DNA of 64,000 bases from Acidiferrum sp963764675 (lineage in GTDB: Bacteria; Acidobacteriota; Terriglobia; Acidiferrales; UBA7541): positions 620,001-684,000 of the forward strand of contig CAVXTQ010000007.1 in assembly GCA_963764675.1 (NCBI GenBank), read 5' to 3'. The notes beneath the pieces are model-generated. The model was not told where the DNA came from and ran no database searches. It saw nothing but the letters and a program-made list of their open reading frames with translations. Both the position numbers and the translations under genes were made by a program. Numbering within the stretch: position 1 is the stretch's first letter; each line of letters starts with the position of its first letter. This document shows positions 50,571 through 59,715 of this stretch, piece by piece.

Positions 50571-51322
50571 GCGAACACGCTGTCGCGCCTTCCCTCGTCG
50601 TAAGAGAGTGCACCACGCTAGCGGAATTTCACGCTTGTGTAGCGCTACAGCGCGAGATCTGGGCGGAGACCGACCTGGAGATCGAGCCGCCAAGTATGTT
50701 TGTGGTGGCTGCGAACACCGGCGGCCAAGTCTTGGGCGCATTCGACGGCCACAAACTCGTCGGATATATTTTGGCGGTAGTGGGACTGCACCACAGTACG
50801 CCTTACCTGCATTCGCACCACGCCGGCGTCCATGCCGATTACCGCGATCGCGGCGTCGGCCGTATGCTCAAATTATTTCAGCGCGAAGAGGCTTTGGCCC
50901 GCGGAATTCGTTTAATTGAATGGACCTTCGATCCGCTCGAATTGCGCAACGCACACTTCAATCTAAACCGGCTGGGCGTAATTTGTAGGCAATACCGGCC
51001 CGATCATTACGGTGTGACCACCAGCCCGCTTCACCGGGGGCTGGCAACGGATCGTCTCGTGGCGGAGTGGCACTTGGAAACGCGGCGCGTGGTTGCCGCG
51101 ATCGGCGGCTTGATCAAGGAGCCTCCTCCAGCGCCGGCGTCCATCGAATTGCCGGACGAACTGGAGCAATGGAAGCTGGGCGACATGGAACAAGTTCGCC
51201 GCGTCCAGCGACGCGTACGTGAAGAGTTCACGAACTACTTTGCCCGTGGCTACGCGGCAATCGGTACGCGCAAGACGCCCGCGGGAACCGCGTATCTGCT
51301 GGCGCCGTGGAGCGACTTCTAG
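50567..51322 (+). CDS. GNAT-family N-acyltransferase, probable partner of the racemase
   Basis: The protein has 251 residues with a GNAT fold at about 10-160: the acetyl-CoA motif as HAGVHADYRDRGVGRMLKLFQ, preceded by VGYILAVVGLHHSTPYLHSH, and a C-terminal extension. In Geobacillus and others a GNAT beside an N-acylamino-acid racemase is a D-amino-acid N-succinyltransferase. The placement here, 45 bases before that racemase-like gene, supports the same role but does not prove it. Confidence 0.85.
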   Translation: MSEHAVAPSLVVRECTTLAEFHACVALQREIWAETDLEIEPPSMFVVAANTGGQVLGAFDGHKLVGYILAVVGLHHSTPYLHSHHAGVHADYRDRGVGRMLKLFQREEALARGIRLIEWTFDPLELRNAHFNLNRLGVICRQYRPDHYGVTTSPLHRGLATDRLVAEWHLETRRVVAAIGGLIKEPPPAPASIELPDELEQWKLGDMEQVRRVQRRVREEFTNYFARGYAAIGTRKTPAGTAYLLAPWSDF

Positions 51323-51367
51323 GACCGGTTCCAGGCCAAGAGAAGAGCTAAAGGGAGATTCCAGCGC

Positions 51368-52474
51368 ATGCGCATTCGGAGCATCACTCTGCGGGAACTG
51401 CAGATGAGATTGGTCACGCCTTTCCAGATCAGCGTGGGCCGCACCGACGTCCGGCGCATCATCATCGTGGAAGCGGATGTAGACGGCGTCGTCGGGTGGG
51501 GCGAATGCGTTGCTGGCGAGAATCCGTTCTACAGCCCGGAGACGACCGACACCGCTTGGCATATTCTGCGCGATCACCTCTGGCCTGCGATGAAAGGGCA
51601 GGAGTTTGAGACCGCATCGCAGGTGTGGGGCCTGCTTGGGCTTGTTCGCGGCCACAACATGGCCAAGGGCGCGCTGGAAGCCGCGGTTTGGGACGCGGAA
51701 GCCCGTCAGAAAAACATTCCCCTGTGGAAGTTGCTCGGCGGAACGCGCGACGAGATTTCTTCCGGTGTCTCTATCGGAATCAAGGACTCGATCGACGAAT
51801 TGGTAGCTGCCGTAAAGACCGAACTTGCGGCTGGCTACCAGCGCATCAAAATCAAGATCAAGCCCGGCAAGGATTTGGAGCCCGTAAAGCGCCTCCGCCA
51901 AGATTTTCCGAAGATCAAACTGATGGTCGATGCCAACTCCGTCTACCATCTCGACGATTGGCCCCTGCTCAAGCAACTCGAGGGCTTCTACTTGATGATG
52001 ATCGAACAACCGCTCGGCTGGGACGATCTGTACAGCCACGTCGAGCTGCAAAAGAAGCTCGACACGCCTATCTGTCTTGACGAGTGCATTCACACGTTCG
52101 AGCAAGCGCAAGCCGCGATCGCCCTGCGCGCCTGCAAAATCATCAACATCAAGCTCGGCCGCGTAGGCGGTTATACCGTAGCGCGGCGGATTCACGATGT
52201 GTGCCAACAGAATGGCATGCCCGTTTGGTGCGGAGGCATGCTGGAGTCCGGAATCGGCCGCGCGCACAACATCGCCCTCTCGACCTTGCCCAATTTCACC
52301 TTGCCCGGCGACGTTGCCGCCAGCCGACGCTACTGGCACCTGGACATTATCGAACCCGAAGTAACCGTGTCGCCGCAAGGCACCATCCGCGTTCCCAACG
52401 GACCCGGCATCGGCTACGAACCTCAGCGCGACCGCATCGAAGAGTTCGCGGTGCGAACAGAACGGCTGGCCTGA
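51368..52474 (+). CDS. Enolase-superfamily o-succinylbenzoate synthase / N-acylamino acid racemase
   Basis: The protein has 368 residues. The catalytic KxK is K161-I-K163, metal ligands are D188 (MVDAN), E213 (MIEQP) and D238 (CLDEC), and the second base is K262 (NIKLGRVGG), the full OSBS/NSAR set. The two activities cannot be separated by sequence alone. No menaquinone genes are adjacent, and the neighbouring GNAT suggests N-succinylamino-acid racemase, as in the D-to-L amino acid conversion pathway. The expected M20 desuccinylase is not in the window. Confidence 0.9.
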   Translation: MRIRSITLRELQMRLVTPFQISVGRTDVRRIIIVEADVDGVVGWGECVAGENPFYSPETTDTAWHILRDHLWPAMKGQEFETASQVWGLLGLVRGHNMAKGALEAAVWDAEARQKNIPLWKLLGGTRDEISSGVSIGIKDSIDELVAAVKTELAAGYQRIKIKIKPGKDLEPVKRLRQDFPKIKLMVDANSVYHLDDWPLLKQLEGFYLMMIEQPLGWDDLYSHVELQKKLDTPICLDECIHTFEQAQAAIALRACKIINIKLGRVGGYTVARRIHDVCQQNGMPVWCGGMLESGIGRAHNIALSTLPNFTLPGDVAASRRYWHLDIIEPEVTVSPQGTIRVPNGPGIGYEPQRDRIEEFAVRTERLA

Positions 52475-52478
52475 TTCG

Positions 52479-53429
52479 GTGCACGCGGAAGCACCCGCAG
52501 AACACGCACCGGGCCGCATCGTCGTAGCTCTATCCGTGGCGATCGTCGTCGCGCTCTGGTCCATTAACTTCATTGCTGCAAAGATCGCCATCCGGCATCT
52601 GCCGGGCATCACCGTGGCTTCCTTCCGGGTTGTACTGGGAGGTCTGGCGATGGTGCCCGCCTATTTTCTATGCTCGCGGATACCCCCGTTTGCGGCCGCG
52701 GTGGAGCTGCGGCGGAGGGGTTTTTCACGCGGCGATCTGTGGACATTTCTCTACCTTGGCTTTTTCGGCGTCGTCATCAACCAGATGTGCTTCACGACGA
52801 GCTTGGGCTACACGTCGGTGAGTCACGCCGCCGTGATTGTTGGCATGGGCCCCATCTACACGCTGGCGTTGGCGGTCCTATTCCGGCTAGAAAAGGCCAC
52901 TTGGCGCAAGGCGACGGGAATGGGAATCGCCTTTGCTGGCGTGGCGGTGCTCGCCTCCGAAAACGGGATATCGCTGCATTCGCCGTCGCTGTTCGGAGAC
53001 GCGATTGCCATGACCGGCGCGGTCGGCTTTGCGACATATGTGGTGCTCGGCAAGCGTGTCGCCCTGAAGTACGACGCGCTCACCATGATCGCCTTCAATC
53101 ATTTCGCGGGCGCGGTTATCATCTTGCCCGTTGCAATTCACGAGATCAGGATGCTTCAGCTTCTCGCCCGGTGGCGCGAGATACCTTGGCCAACCTGGGC
53201 CGCGGTGCTTTACATGGTGATTTTTAGCTCGGTGGTCGGCTACCTCTTCTATTTTTGGCTGCTGCGGTATCTCGAGGCGTCGCAGTTGAGCGCGTTCACC
53301 TATTTGTTGCCGGTGGTAGCGACCATTCTGGGGATTATTTTGCTTGGGGAACGCGGCTCACCCGTGCAGATTTTGGGTGGCGTCTTGGCGCTCGCTGGCG
53401 TGTATTGGGTCGAGTCCGGACGAGGTTAA
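52479..53429 (+). CDS. EamA/DMT-family transporter
   Basis: This 316-residue protein has ten predicted helices in two EamA repeats (ALWSINFIAAKIAIRHLPGI; FASTYVVLGKRV-like second half; the last repeat reads YLLPVVATILGIILLGER). DMT proteins export or import small metabolites, often amino acids. Four bases after the racemase, GTG start. An amino-acid substrate would suit the neighbours. Confidence 0.88.
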   Translation: MHAEAPAEHAPGRIVVALSVAIVVALWSINFIAAKIAIRHLPGITVASFRVVLGGLAMVPAYFLCSRIPPFAAAVELRRRGFSRGDLWTFLYLGFFGVVINQMCFTTSLGYTSVSHAAVIVGMGPIYTLALAVLFRLEKATWRKATGMGIAFAGVAVLASENGISLHSPSLFGDAIAMTGAVGFATYVVLGKRVALKYDALTMIAFNHFAGAVIILPVAIHEIRMLQLLARWREIPWPTWAAVLYMVIFSSVVGYLFYFWLLRYLEASQLSAFTYLLPVVATILGIILLGERGSPVQILGGVLALAGVYWVESGRG

Positions 53430-53481
53430 TAGAGTCGCGCGTGCCTGTGCTAACGTAGTCGCGCGGAAGGAGGCAAGTCCC

Positions 53482-54579
53482 GTGCCGAACAAGCCGTTGC
53501 GCGTTGGAGGTCTTGCGGCCCGCATTGCCGTGATTCCGGGTGACGGGATCGGCAAGGAAGTTACGCCTGAGGCGGTGCGCGTGCTGCGAGCCGTCACTGC
53601 CCGAACCGGCCGCAACATTGAGTTCGTCGAGTTCGATTGGGGCGCCGACAAGTACCTCCGGGAAGGCGTCACATTGCCCGCTGGCGCTGTGGAGATCCTT
53701 CGCGATGAGTTCGACGCCATCCTCTTCGGCGCTCTGGGCGACCCGCGCGTGCCAAGCAACCAGCACGCCGCTGACATTCTGTTGGGCCTGCGCTTCAAGC
53801 TCGATCTCTACGTCAACGCCCGCCCGGTGGAGCTGCTCCACGATCGTTTGACCCCTCTCCGCGACCGCACCGAACGCGACATCCGCCTGATCGTCTTTCG
53901 CGAGAATACCGAGGGGCTCTACGTCGGCGTCGGCGGTTTCTTCAAGAAGGGCACTGCCGACGAGATCGCCGTTCAGGAAGACGTCAACTCGCGCAAGGGT
54001 GTCGAGCGAATCATTCGCTACGCCTTCGACTACGCCCAGCGGAACAGCCTGAAGCGGGTCTGCATGAGTGACAAGTCCAACGCCATGACCTTCGCTCACG
54101 ACCTCTGGCAGCGCGTCTTCAAGGAAGTTCGCCAGGAGTATCCCGCCATCGAGTCCCGCCACCTCTATATCGACGCCCTGGCTATGGAGATCGTCCGCGA
54201 TCCGTCCCAGTTCGACGTCATCGTCACCTGCAACCTCTTCGGGGACATCATCAGCGATCTCGGTGCGCAGCTCGCAGGCGGTCTAGGGCTGGCGCCTTCC
54301 GGCAATATCCATCCCGGCCGGACGTCACTCTTCGAGCCGGTGCATGGCTCGGCGCCAAACATCGCCGGCAGGGGCATCGCGAATCCACTTGGCTCGGTTC
54401 TTACCTCCGCGATGCTCCTCGATTTCCTGGGTTGGAGCCACGAGGCCGCAAGTACGCGAGCCGCTGTGAAGGCGGCATTGTTCAAGAACTACTTGACGTC
54501 AGACCTCGGTGGGAACAAGACGACGAAAGAGGTCGGCGAATGGCTGACGGAGTTCGTGACGCAGCATTCCTCAACATAA
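53482..54579 (+). CDS. Isocitrate/isopropylmalate dehydrogenase family protein
   Basis: This 365-residue enzyme starts at GTG 53482, chosen because AAGGAGG lies 8 bases upstream. Signature pieces: VIPGDGIGKEV, FRENTEGLYVGVGG, DIISDLGAQLAGGLGLAPSGNI, FEPVHGSAPNIAGRGIANP. It oxidatively decarboxylates a malate-type acid with NAD. LeuB, homoisocitrate and tartrate dehydrogenases share these, and the substrate loop (YVNARPVEL) is not typical LeuB, so the exact substrate is open. Confidence 0.88.
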   Translation: MPNKPLRVGGLAARIAVIPGDGIGKEVTPEAVRVLRAVTARTGRNIEFVEFDWGADKYLREGVTLPAGAVEILRDEFDAILFGALGDPRVPSNQHAADILLGLRFKLDLYVNARPVELLHDRLTPLRDRTERDIRLIVFRENTEGLYVGVGGFFKKGTADEIAVQEDVNSRKGVERIIRYAFDYAQRNSLKRVCMSDKSNAMTFAHDLWQRVFKEVRQEYPAIESRHLYIDALAMEIVRDPSQFDVIVTCNLFGDIISDLGAQLAGGLGLAPSGNIHPGRTSLFEPVHGSAPNIAGRGIANPLGSVLTSAMLLDFLGWSHEAASTRAAVKAALFKNYLTSDLGGNKTTKEVGEWLTEFVTQHSST

Positions 54580-54619
54580 AGTGTTACTTTACCTTCGACT
54601 ACCGACCCGCTCAACAGAT

Positions 54620-55276
54620 CTAGCGCCGCTTCGCCAGCGTCGCTATCAGCATACCGAGCAAGAATCCTCCGACGTGCGCCCACCACGCGACTCCGCCGGA
54701 CGTTGTGGTGCCGAGCGTCCCGATCGCGGACAAGAACTGCATCACGAACCAACCGCCTAGAATGAACACCGCCGGGATTGGCAGCAGGAAGATGAATACC
54801 AGGGTGAGGATCTGCGAGCGGGGGAACAGCACCAGGTACGCCCCCATCACGCCAGAAATAGCTCCACTGGCCCCCAGTGCCGGAAGCGTGGAATGTAAGT
54901 TAAAAAAGATGTGGAGCAATCCGGAGCCGATTCCACAGACTAAATAGAAGAACAAATAGGTCGCGTGCCCGAAGAAGTCCTCCACGTTGTCGCCAAAAAT
55001 CCACAGGAACAGCATGTTGCCGAGGATGTGCGCAATGCCAGCGTGCAGGAACATGCTCGTCAGCAGCGGCAGGAAGGCAGCCTCAAAGGGGGCATGGCCG
55101 GCGAACCACGCAGGGAAGCGCGCCGGAACCGTGGCGTTCACAGTCATGAAGACCTTGAAGGCCTGCGGCGATAGCGTGAACTGATAGATGAACACGGCGA
55201 AGTTCGCGAGAATCAGGCCCGTGTTGACGATGGGGTAGGTGCGCCTGGGGTTGAGGTCCTTGAGGGGAATGAACAT
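54620..55276 (-). CDS. Rhomboid-family intramembrane serine protease
   Basis: The protein has 218 residues and six membrane helices. Catalytic Ser is in the GASGAISGVMGAY motif (fourth helix), catalytic His in AHVGGFLLGML (sixth), and the HILGNMLFLWIFG segment supplies the oxyanion Asn/His. It cuts single-pass membrane substrates. Faces convergently toward the dehydrogenase gene. Confidence 0.93.
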   Translation of the reverse strand: MFIPLKDLNPRRTYPIVNTGLILANFAVFIYQFTLSPQAFKVFMTVNATVPARFPAWFAGHAPFEAAFLPLLTSMFLHAGIAHILGNMLFLWIFGDNVEDFFGHATYLFFYLVCGIGSGLLHIFFNLHSTLPALGASGAISGVMGAYLVLFPRSQILTLVFIFLLPIPAVFILGGWFVMQFLSAIGTLGTTTSGGVAWWAHVGGFLLGMLIATLAKRR

Positions 55277-55729
55277 GAATAAAGGCCGCTGCGCAGAGTA
55301 GCGAAAACGAAGAGAATTGAAAAGACGGCTCTCGTATGGCCCGGTGTCCCATAATCTTTATCTGCGAAGGGCGTTGGTTAACAGGATAATTAGGCGCATC
55401 CGAAAGCCCCGTTTTCCCTGCGGAAACGGCGCGAATGGCTCGGACTGTGCGCGGGTGGTGCGGCGCTTGAAGTTTCTCTTTAGTTTCTGTGAACGGCCCT
55501 CGTTGCGCCTGATCCAGAGATGGAGCGAGTAGTCCGATTGCTCAAATGCGGGAATCCTGGCCGAAGGGGGCGGCCTTGACGCAAGCTTTTTTCTCCGCTC
55601 CTGCGCTTTTTTGACGGAATGATTTGCGCCGCGGCACCGCGTGTGGTAATTAAATTAGTTCTGCGTGCGCGTGCGATTCGGACGGTTTCTTGTACTGTGT
55701 TCGACGCCGCGTCGGCGCGCCGACAACGA
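55277..55729. other. Divergent intergenic region between rhomboid and recO genes
   Basis: About 450 bases. AT-rich patches occur near 55350-55400 and 55640-55660 and could hold the two promoters, but I see no confident hexamer pair, hairpin or small ORF. Confidence 0.3.
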
Positions 55730-56470
55730 ATGCCCGCCCGGGAAACGGAAGCCATCATCCTTAAGACTTTTCCTCTGGGCGAGGCGGACCGCCTGGTCAG
55801 CTTTCTTGGCCGCACGTCGGGGCGGATGCGCGGCGTCGCCGGCGGGGCGCGGCGGCTCAAAAACCGGTACGGCTCCACGCTGGAAGTGCTCTCTCACGTG
55901 CAAATTTGGTACGTCGAGAAGGAGACGCGCGATCTGGTGCGCATTCAGCAGTGTGATCTGCTGGAATCGTTCCACAAGGCGCAGAGCGACTACGGACTGA
56001 GTACCGGACTAGCTGTGGTCAGCGAAGTCTCCGAGCTCGTTTTGCCCGAGCACGAAGCAGCGGAGCCGATGTTTCGCTTGATCTTGCTGACCGTTCGCGA
56101 GATCGACCGGCGCGGCGACTGGGCGCTGCCGCTCAGCTACTTCGCCTTCTGGACGGTCCGCTTGGGTGGCTGGCTTCCGCGGTTCGACCGCTGTTCGCAG
56201 TGCGACATAGCCTTCGGGTCGCAAGCGGCGTATCACGCAGCCTGGGAGCCGGGACTGTTTTGCGAGAAGTGCAAGCGTCCGGGCATGCGGCCGTTGCACC
56301 TGGCTGGCAGGCAGCTGGCTGAGAGCTTTGCCGGGCAGCGCCTGGACCGTATCGAGGATGCGGAGCTACTGAAGGTCGCTGCGCAAGAGTTGCGTGAGGC
56401 CGCGCTCAATTGGATCGAGCACCACACGGAGCGAAAGCTGGGAACACGCGCGCTGCTGGAGATGACTTGA
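55730..56470 (+). CDS. recO: DNA repair protein RecO
   Basis: This 246-residue protein loads RecA with RecF/RecR. OB fold with TEAIILKTFPLGEADRLVSF, GGARRLKNRYGS; C-terminal domain with a zinc cluster C-x2-C (RCSQC) ... C-x2-C (FCEKC). ATG 55730 matches the family N-terminus (MPARETEAI). The stop overlaps the probable TTG start of glyQ. Confidence 0.94.
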   Translation: MPARETEAIILKTFPLGEADRLVSFLGRTSGRMRGVAGGARRLKNRYGSTLEVLSHVQIWYVEKETRDLVRIQQCDLLESFHKAQSDYGLSTGLAVVSEVSELVLPEHEAAEPMFRLILLTVREIDRRGDWALPLSYFAFWTVRLGGWLPRFDRCSQCDIAFGSQAAYHAAWEPGLFCEKCKRPGMRPLHLAGRQLAESFAGQRLDRIEDAELLKVAAQELREAALNWIEHHTERKLGTRALLEMT

Positions 56471-57411
56471 AAGCTAAAGTAAAACCTGAACCACGCACTT
56501 CCGGCCTCACATTTCAGGATCTGATCTTGAAGCTCTCTCAGTTCTGGGTGCGGCAGGGATGTGTCCTGCAACAGCCGTACGATGTGGAAGTGGGCGCGGG
56601 GACCATGCACCCGGAGACCTTCTTGCGGGTGCTCGGGCCTTCGCCCTACCGTGTCGCGTACGTGCAGCCGAGTCGTCGGCCCGCCGACGGACGCTACGGC
56701 GAAAATCCGAACCGGCTCTACAAGCACTTACAATTTCAAGTGATTCTTAAGCCCACGCCCGTGGATGTCCAAGACGTCTACTTGAGGAGTCTTGGCGCCA
56801 TCGGCATCGAGCTAAAGGAGCACGACATCCGTTTCGAGGAAGACAATTGGGAATCGCCGACTCTCGGTGCCTGGGGAATCGGCTGGCAAGTTCTCTTGGA
56901 CGGCCTCGAGATTACCCAGTTCACGTACTTCCAGCAGAGCGGCGGCATCGACCTCGATCCGGTCTCGGTTGAACTCACCTACGGGCTCGAGCGCATCTGT
57001 GCTTTCCTTCAAAACGTCGAGAGCGTCTACGACCTCCGCTGGTCCAACGACAAAACCTACGGCGACATCCGTCTCGCCGAGGAGCAGCAACTCTCCGAAT
57101 ACAGTTTCAACCGAAGCGACGCCGTAGCGATCCGTGCGGAGTTCGATTCGCACGAGAAGCAAGCTAAAGAGTTACTTGAAGGCTTCGCAGGTACGGAAGG
57201 GAAGAATCGCTTGAGGTATCCGTTGCTTGCTGCCTACGACCATTGCTTGAAGTGTTCCCATCTCTTCAACTTGATGGACGCTCGCGGAGTCATCTCGACC
57301 ACCGAGCGTGCCGCCCTCATGGCGCGAGTCCGCACCGTCGCGTGCCGCACCGCCGCTTCGTACCTCGATCAGATCGGCGGAGTCACGTCCCGCCCTGAGG
57401 CTCGCCGATGA
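56467..57411 (+). CDS. glyQ: Glycine--tRNA ligase alpha subunit
   Basis: This 314-residue class II synthetase catalytic subunit of the alpha2-beta2 enzyme carries LTFQDLILKLSQFWVRQGC, VGAGTMHPETFLRVLGP, YVQPSRRPADGRYGENPNRL and LEITQFTYFQQSGG. TTG at 56467 overlaps recO's stop (TTGA) and gives a sensible length; the frame is also open further upstream inside recO. Confidence 0.95.
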   Translation: MKAKVKPEPRTSGLTFQDLILKLSQFWVRQGCVLQQPYDVEVGAGTMHPETFLRVLGPSPYRVAYVQPSRRPADGRYGENPNRLYKHLQFQVILKPTPVDVQDVYLRSLGAIGIELKEHDIRFEEDNWESPTLGAWGIGWQVLLDGLEITQFTYFQQSGGIDLDPVSVELTYGLERICAFLQNVESVYDLRWSNDKTYGDIRLAEEQQLSEYSFNRSDAVAIRAEFDSHEKQAKELLEGFAGTEGKNRLRYPLLAAYDHCLKCSHLFNLMDARGVISTTERAALMARVRTVACRTAASYLDQIGGVTSRPEARR

Positions 57412-59573
57412 AGACGAGCCCACGTAAGCCCGCCAGCGTTCCGGCAGAGAAACGTTCTGAACTACTCTTCGAGATCGGTAGCGAAGAGATTCCGGCCGGG
57501 ATGCTCCCCAAGGCCGAAGAAGAACTTAAAGCAAACCTCGAGAAATTGCTGATTGCCGAGAGCCTGGGCGAAGGCATAACGGTGGAGACTTTCGGTGGCC
57601 CACGGCGTCTGACAGCATGGGTGAGTGGCTTTCCCGCCAAGCAGTCCGACGTGGTGAACGAGATCACCGGTCCGCCAAAGTCGGTGGCCTACGATGCCGT
57701 CGGCGAGCCGACACGTGCCGCCGTCAGCTTCGCCGAAAAGCAAGGCGTCCGCCTGGTCGACCTCTACCTGTTAGCCACCCCCAAGGGCGAATATGTCGCC
57801 GTCAAGCAGACCAGGCGGGGCCGTACAGCGGAACAGATTCTGACCGGGATCCTGCCCCGTGCCATCCATGATCTGTCGTGGCCGCGCTCCATGACCTGGA
57901 CCGGCCTCGAAGGCGCCCGCTTCATTCGACCCATCCGCTGGATCGTGGCACTCCTCGATGGCAAACCTCTCAAGTTCTCTTTCGGGGGCGTCGAGGCAGG
58001 AGGCACGACTCGTGGCCATCGGTTCCTTGGCGCTGCGGAGATACCCGTCCGCTTCTTCGCCGACTACGAAAAGAAACTGCATGCCAACGGCGTCATCGTC
58101 CGCCCGGCCCAGCGCCGCGAAAAGATCGAGCGCGAGCTAGCCGTTCACACCAAGCGAGGCGGGTACAAACTCCACGAGGATGCCCATCTCCTAAACCTCG
58201 TGTGTTACTTGAACGAGTATCCGACTGTAATCGAGGGTGCCTTCGACCCCGAATTTCTCAGCCTCCCCGACGAGATCCTGATCACCGTGATGCGGGATCA
58301 CCAAAAATACTTCGCGCTGGAGAAACGCAACGGCGATCTGGCGCCTCATTTCCTTGCGGTGATCAACCTCGCCAAAGATTCCAAGGGACTCGTCAGGGCC
58401 GGGCACGAGCGCGTCCTGCGCGCCCGCTTTGCCGACGCCCAGTTCTTCTGGGCCTCTGACTTGAAGTGTCGGCTCGCCGACTACATGCCGAAGCTCGCCA
58501 AGATTACCTATGAATCGCGCCTTGGGAGCTATCGCGACAAGACTGAACGCATTCGCGCCATCGCCCGCTGGCTCACCGAGCAGTGGTTTAACCGCGGCAT
58601 CCTCCAGGCTCACGTCGCCGATGCCGACCGCGCCGCCGAACTGGCCAAGTGCGATCTCGCCGCGGAAATGGTCCGCGAGTTCACCGAACTCCAGGGCGTC
58701 GTTGGCGGACTCTACGCCCGCGCCCAAGGCGAACCGGACGACGTCGCCGACGCCATCTACGATCACTACCGCCCGGTGGGTCTTGACGATCCTATCCCGC
58801 GCAATCTGATCGGCTGTGCCGTTGCGCTGTCCGACAAAGTCGACTCGATCGTTGGCTGTTTCGCTGTCGGCGTCGTGCCCACGGGTTCAAGTGATCCTTT
58901 CGCTTTGCGACGCGCTGCTCTGGGAGTAGTGAAGATCATCCTGGACAAGAAGCTGCCTGTGTCGTTGTCGCTCACTGTCGGCGCGGCGACAAAGGCGCTT
59001 CTCGCCCATGCCCCAAAGCGCGCTGTAACGCCTGCCCAAGAAGCGCAAATTCTCGAATTCATTCTCGACCGCGCCAAGTTCGTCTTTCGCGAGCGAGAGG
59101 GGTTTGCCTACGACGAAGTCAACGCCGTGTTCCGTGCCGGCGCCGACGATTTGGTGGACGCTCAGAAGCGCCTGGGTGCCTTGCGCGCAATCCGCAAGTC
59201 CAAGAATTTTGAGCCGCTCGCCGTTTCGTTTAAGCGCATCCGCAAGATTCTCGAAAAGTCCAACGTGAAGGACGGCAACGCCGGCAGCGTGCAAACCGAT
59301 CTCTTCGAGAGCGATGCCGAGCGCGAACTCTTCGCCGCCGGGCGTGAGGCCGCTTCCAAGGTCCAAGCCGAGAAGAGGGCGGGGCACTACGAGCAAGCTT
59401 TGGAGCGCATCGCCGGATTGCGCAAAGCAGTAGACCGGTTCTTCGAGGAAGTCATGATTAACGCCGAGAACGAAGCAGTGCGCAAGAACCGTCTGGCGTT
59501 GCTCTCGGAGCTTCTCCGCGAGTTCACCACCGTGGCGGACTTTTCAGAAATCGGTGCTGACGAGCGGCGCTAG
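57408..59573 (+). CDS. glyS: Glycine--tRNA ligase beta subunit
   Basis: This 721-residue tRNA-binding subunit carries LLFEIGSEEIPAGMLPKAEEEL at the N-terminus, GPPKSVAYDA, RWIVALLDG, LPDEILITVMRDHQKYF, an HD-like region (VREFTELQGVVGGLYA) and a C-terminal anticodon-binding tail. Start overlaps glyQ stop (ATGA), so both subunits are made in matched amounts. Confidence 0.96.
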   Translation: MKTSPRKPASVPAEKRSELLFEIGSEEIPAGMLPKAEEELKANLEKLLIAESLGEGITVETFGGPRRLTAWVSGFPAKQSDVVNEITGPPKSVAYDAVGEPTRAAVSFAEKQGVRLVDLYLLATPKGEYVAVKQTRRGRTAEQILTGILPRAIHDLSWPRSMTWTGLEGARFIRPIRWIVALLDGKPLKFSFGGVEAGGTTRGHRFLGAAEIPVRFFADYEKKLHANGVIVRPAQRREKIERELAVHTKRGGYKLHEDAHLLNLVCYLNEYPTVIEGAFDPEFLSLPDEILITVMRDHQKYFALEKRNGDLAPHFLAVINLAKDSKGLVRAGHERVLRARFADAQFFWASDLKCRLADYMPKLAKITYESRLGSYRDKTERIRAIARWLTEQWFNRGILQAHVADADRAAELAKCDLAAEMVREFTELQGVVGGLYARAQGEPDDVADAIYDHYRPVGLDDPIPRNLIGCAVALSDKVDSIVGCFAVGVVPTGSSDPFALRRAALGVVKIILDKKLPVSLSLTVGAATKALLAHAPKRAVTPAQEAQILEFILDRAKFVFREREGFAYDEVNAVFRAGADDLVDAQKRLGALRAIRKSKNFEPLAVSFKRIRKILEKSNVKDGNAGSVQTDLFESDAERELFAAGREAASKVQAEKRAGHYEQALERIAGLRKAVDRFFEEVMINAENEAVRKNRLALLSELLREFTTVADFSEIGADERR

Positions 59574-59585
59574 ATAGTTCAACCG

Positions 59586-59613
59586 TTGGTTTAACAGTGA
59601 AACTGAGTAGAAT
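59586..59613 (+). promoter_or_regulatory. Possible promoter of ppdK
   Basis: TTGGTT, 16 bases, TAGAAT in the AT-rich gap after glyS. The TAGAAT and spacing are good, the -35 is weak. Confidence 0.4.
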
Positions 59614-59715
59614 ATTTCGTGCAGCACTTGAAAAGTCGGCACGTCGACGACACAAATAGGACGACGATCGACGCAACAGGATTCGTATCAACACAATTCA
59701 AATACGAGGGATAAA

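Noticed and set aside
50963..52612. Long minus-strand open frame (549 codons) opposite the racemase gene
   Set aside because: It is the complement of an enzyme with all catalytic residues; the antisense product has no recognisable domain. A high-GC shadow frame.
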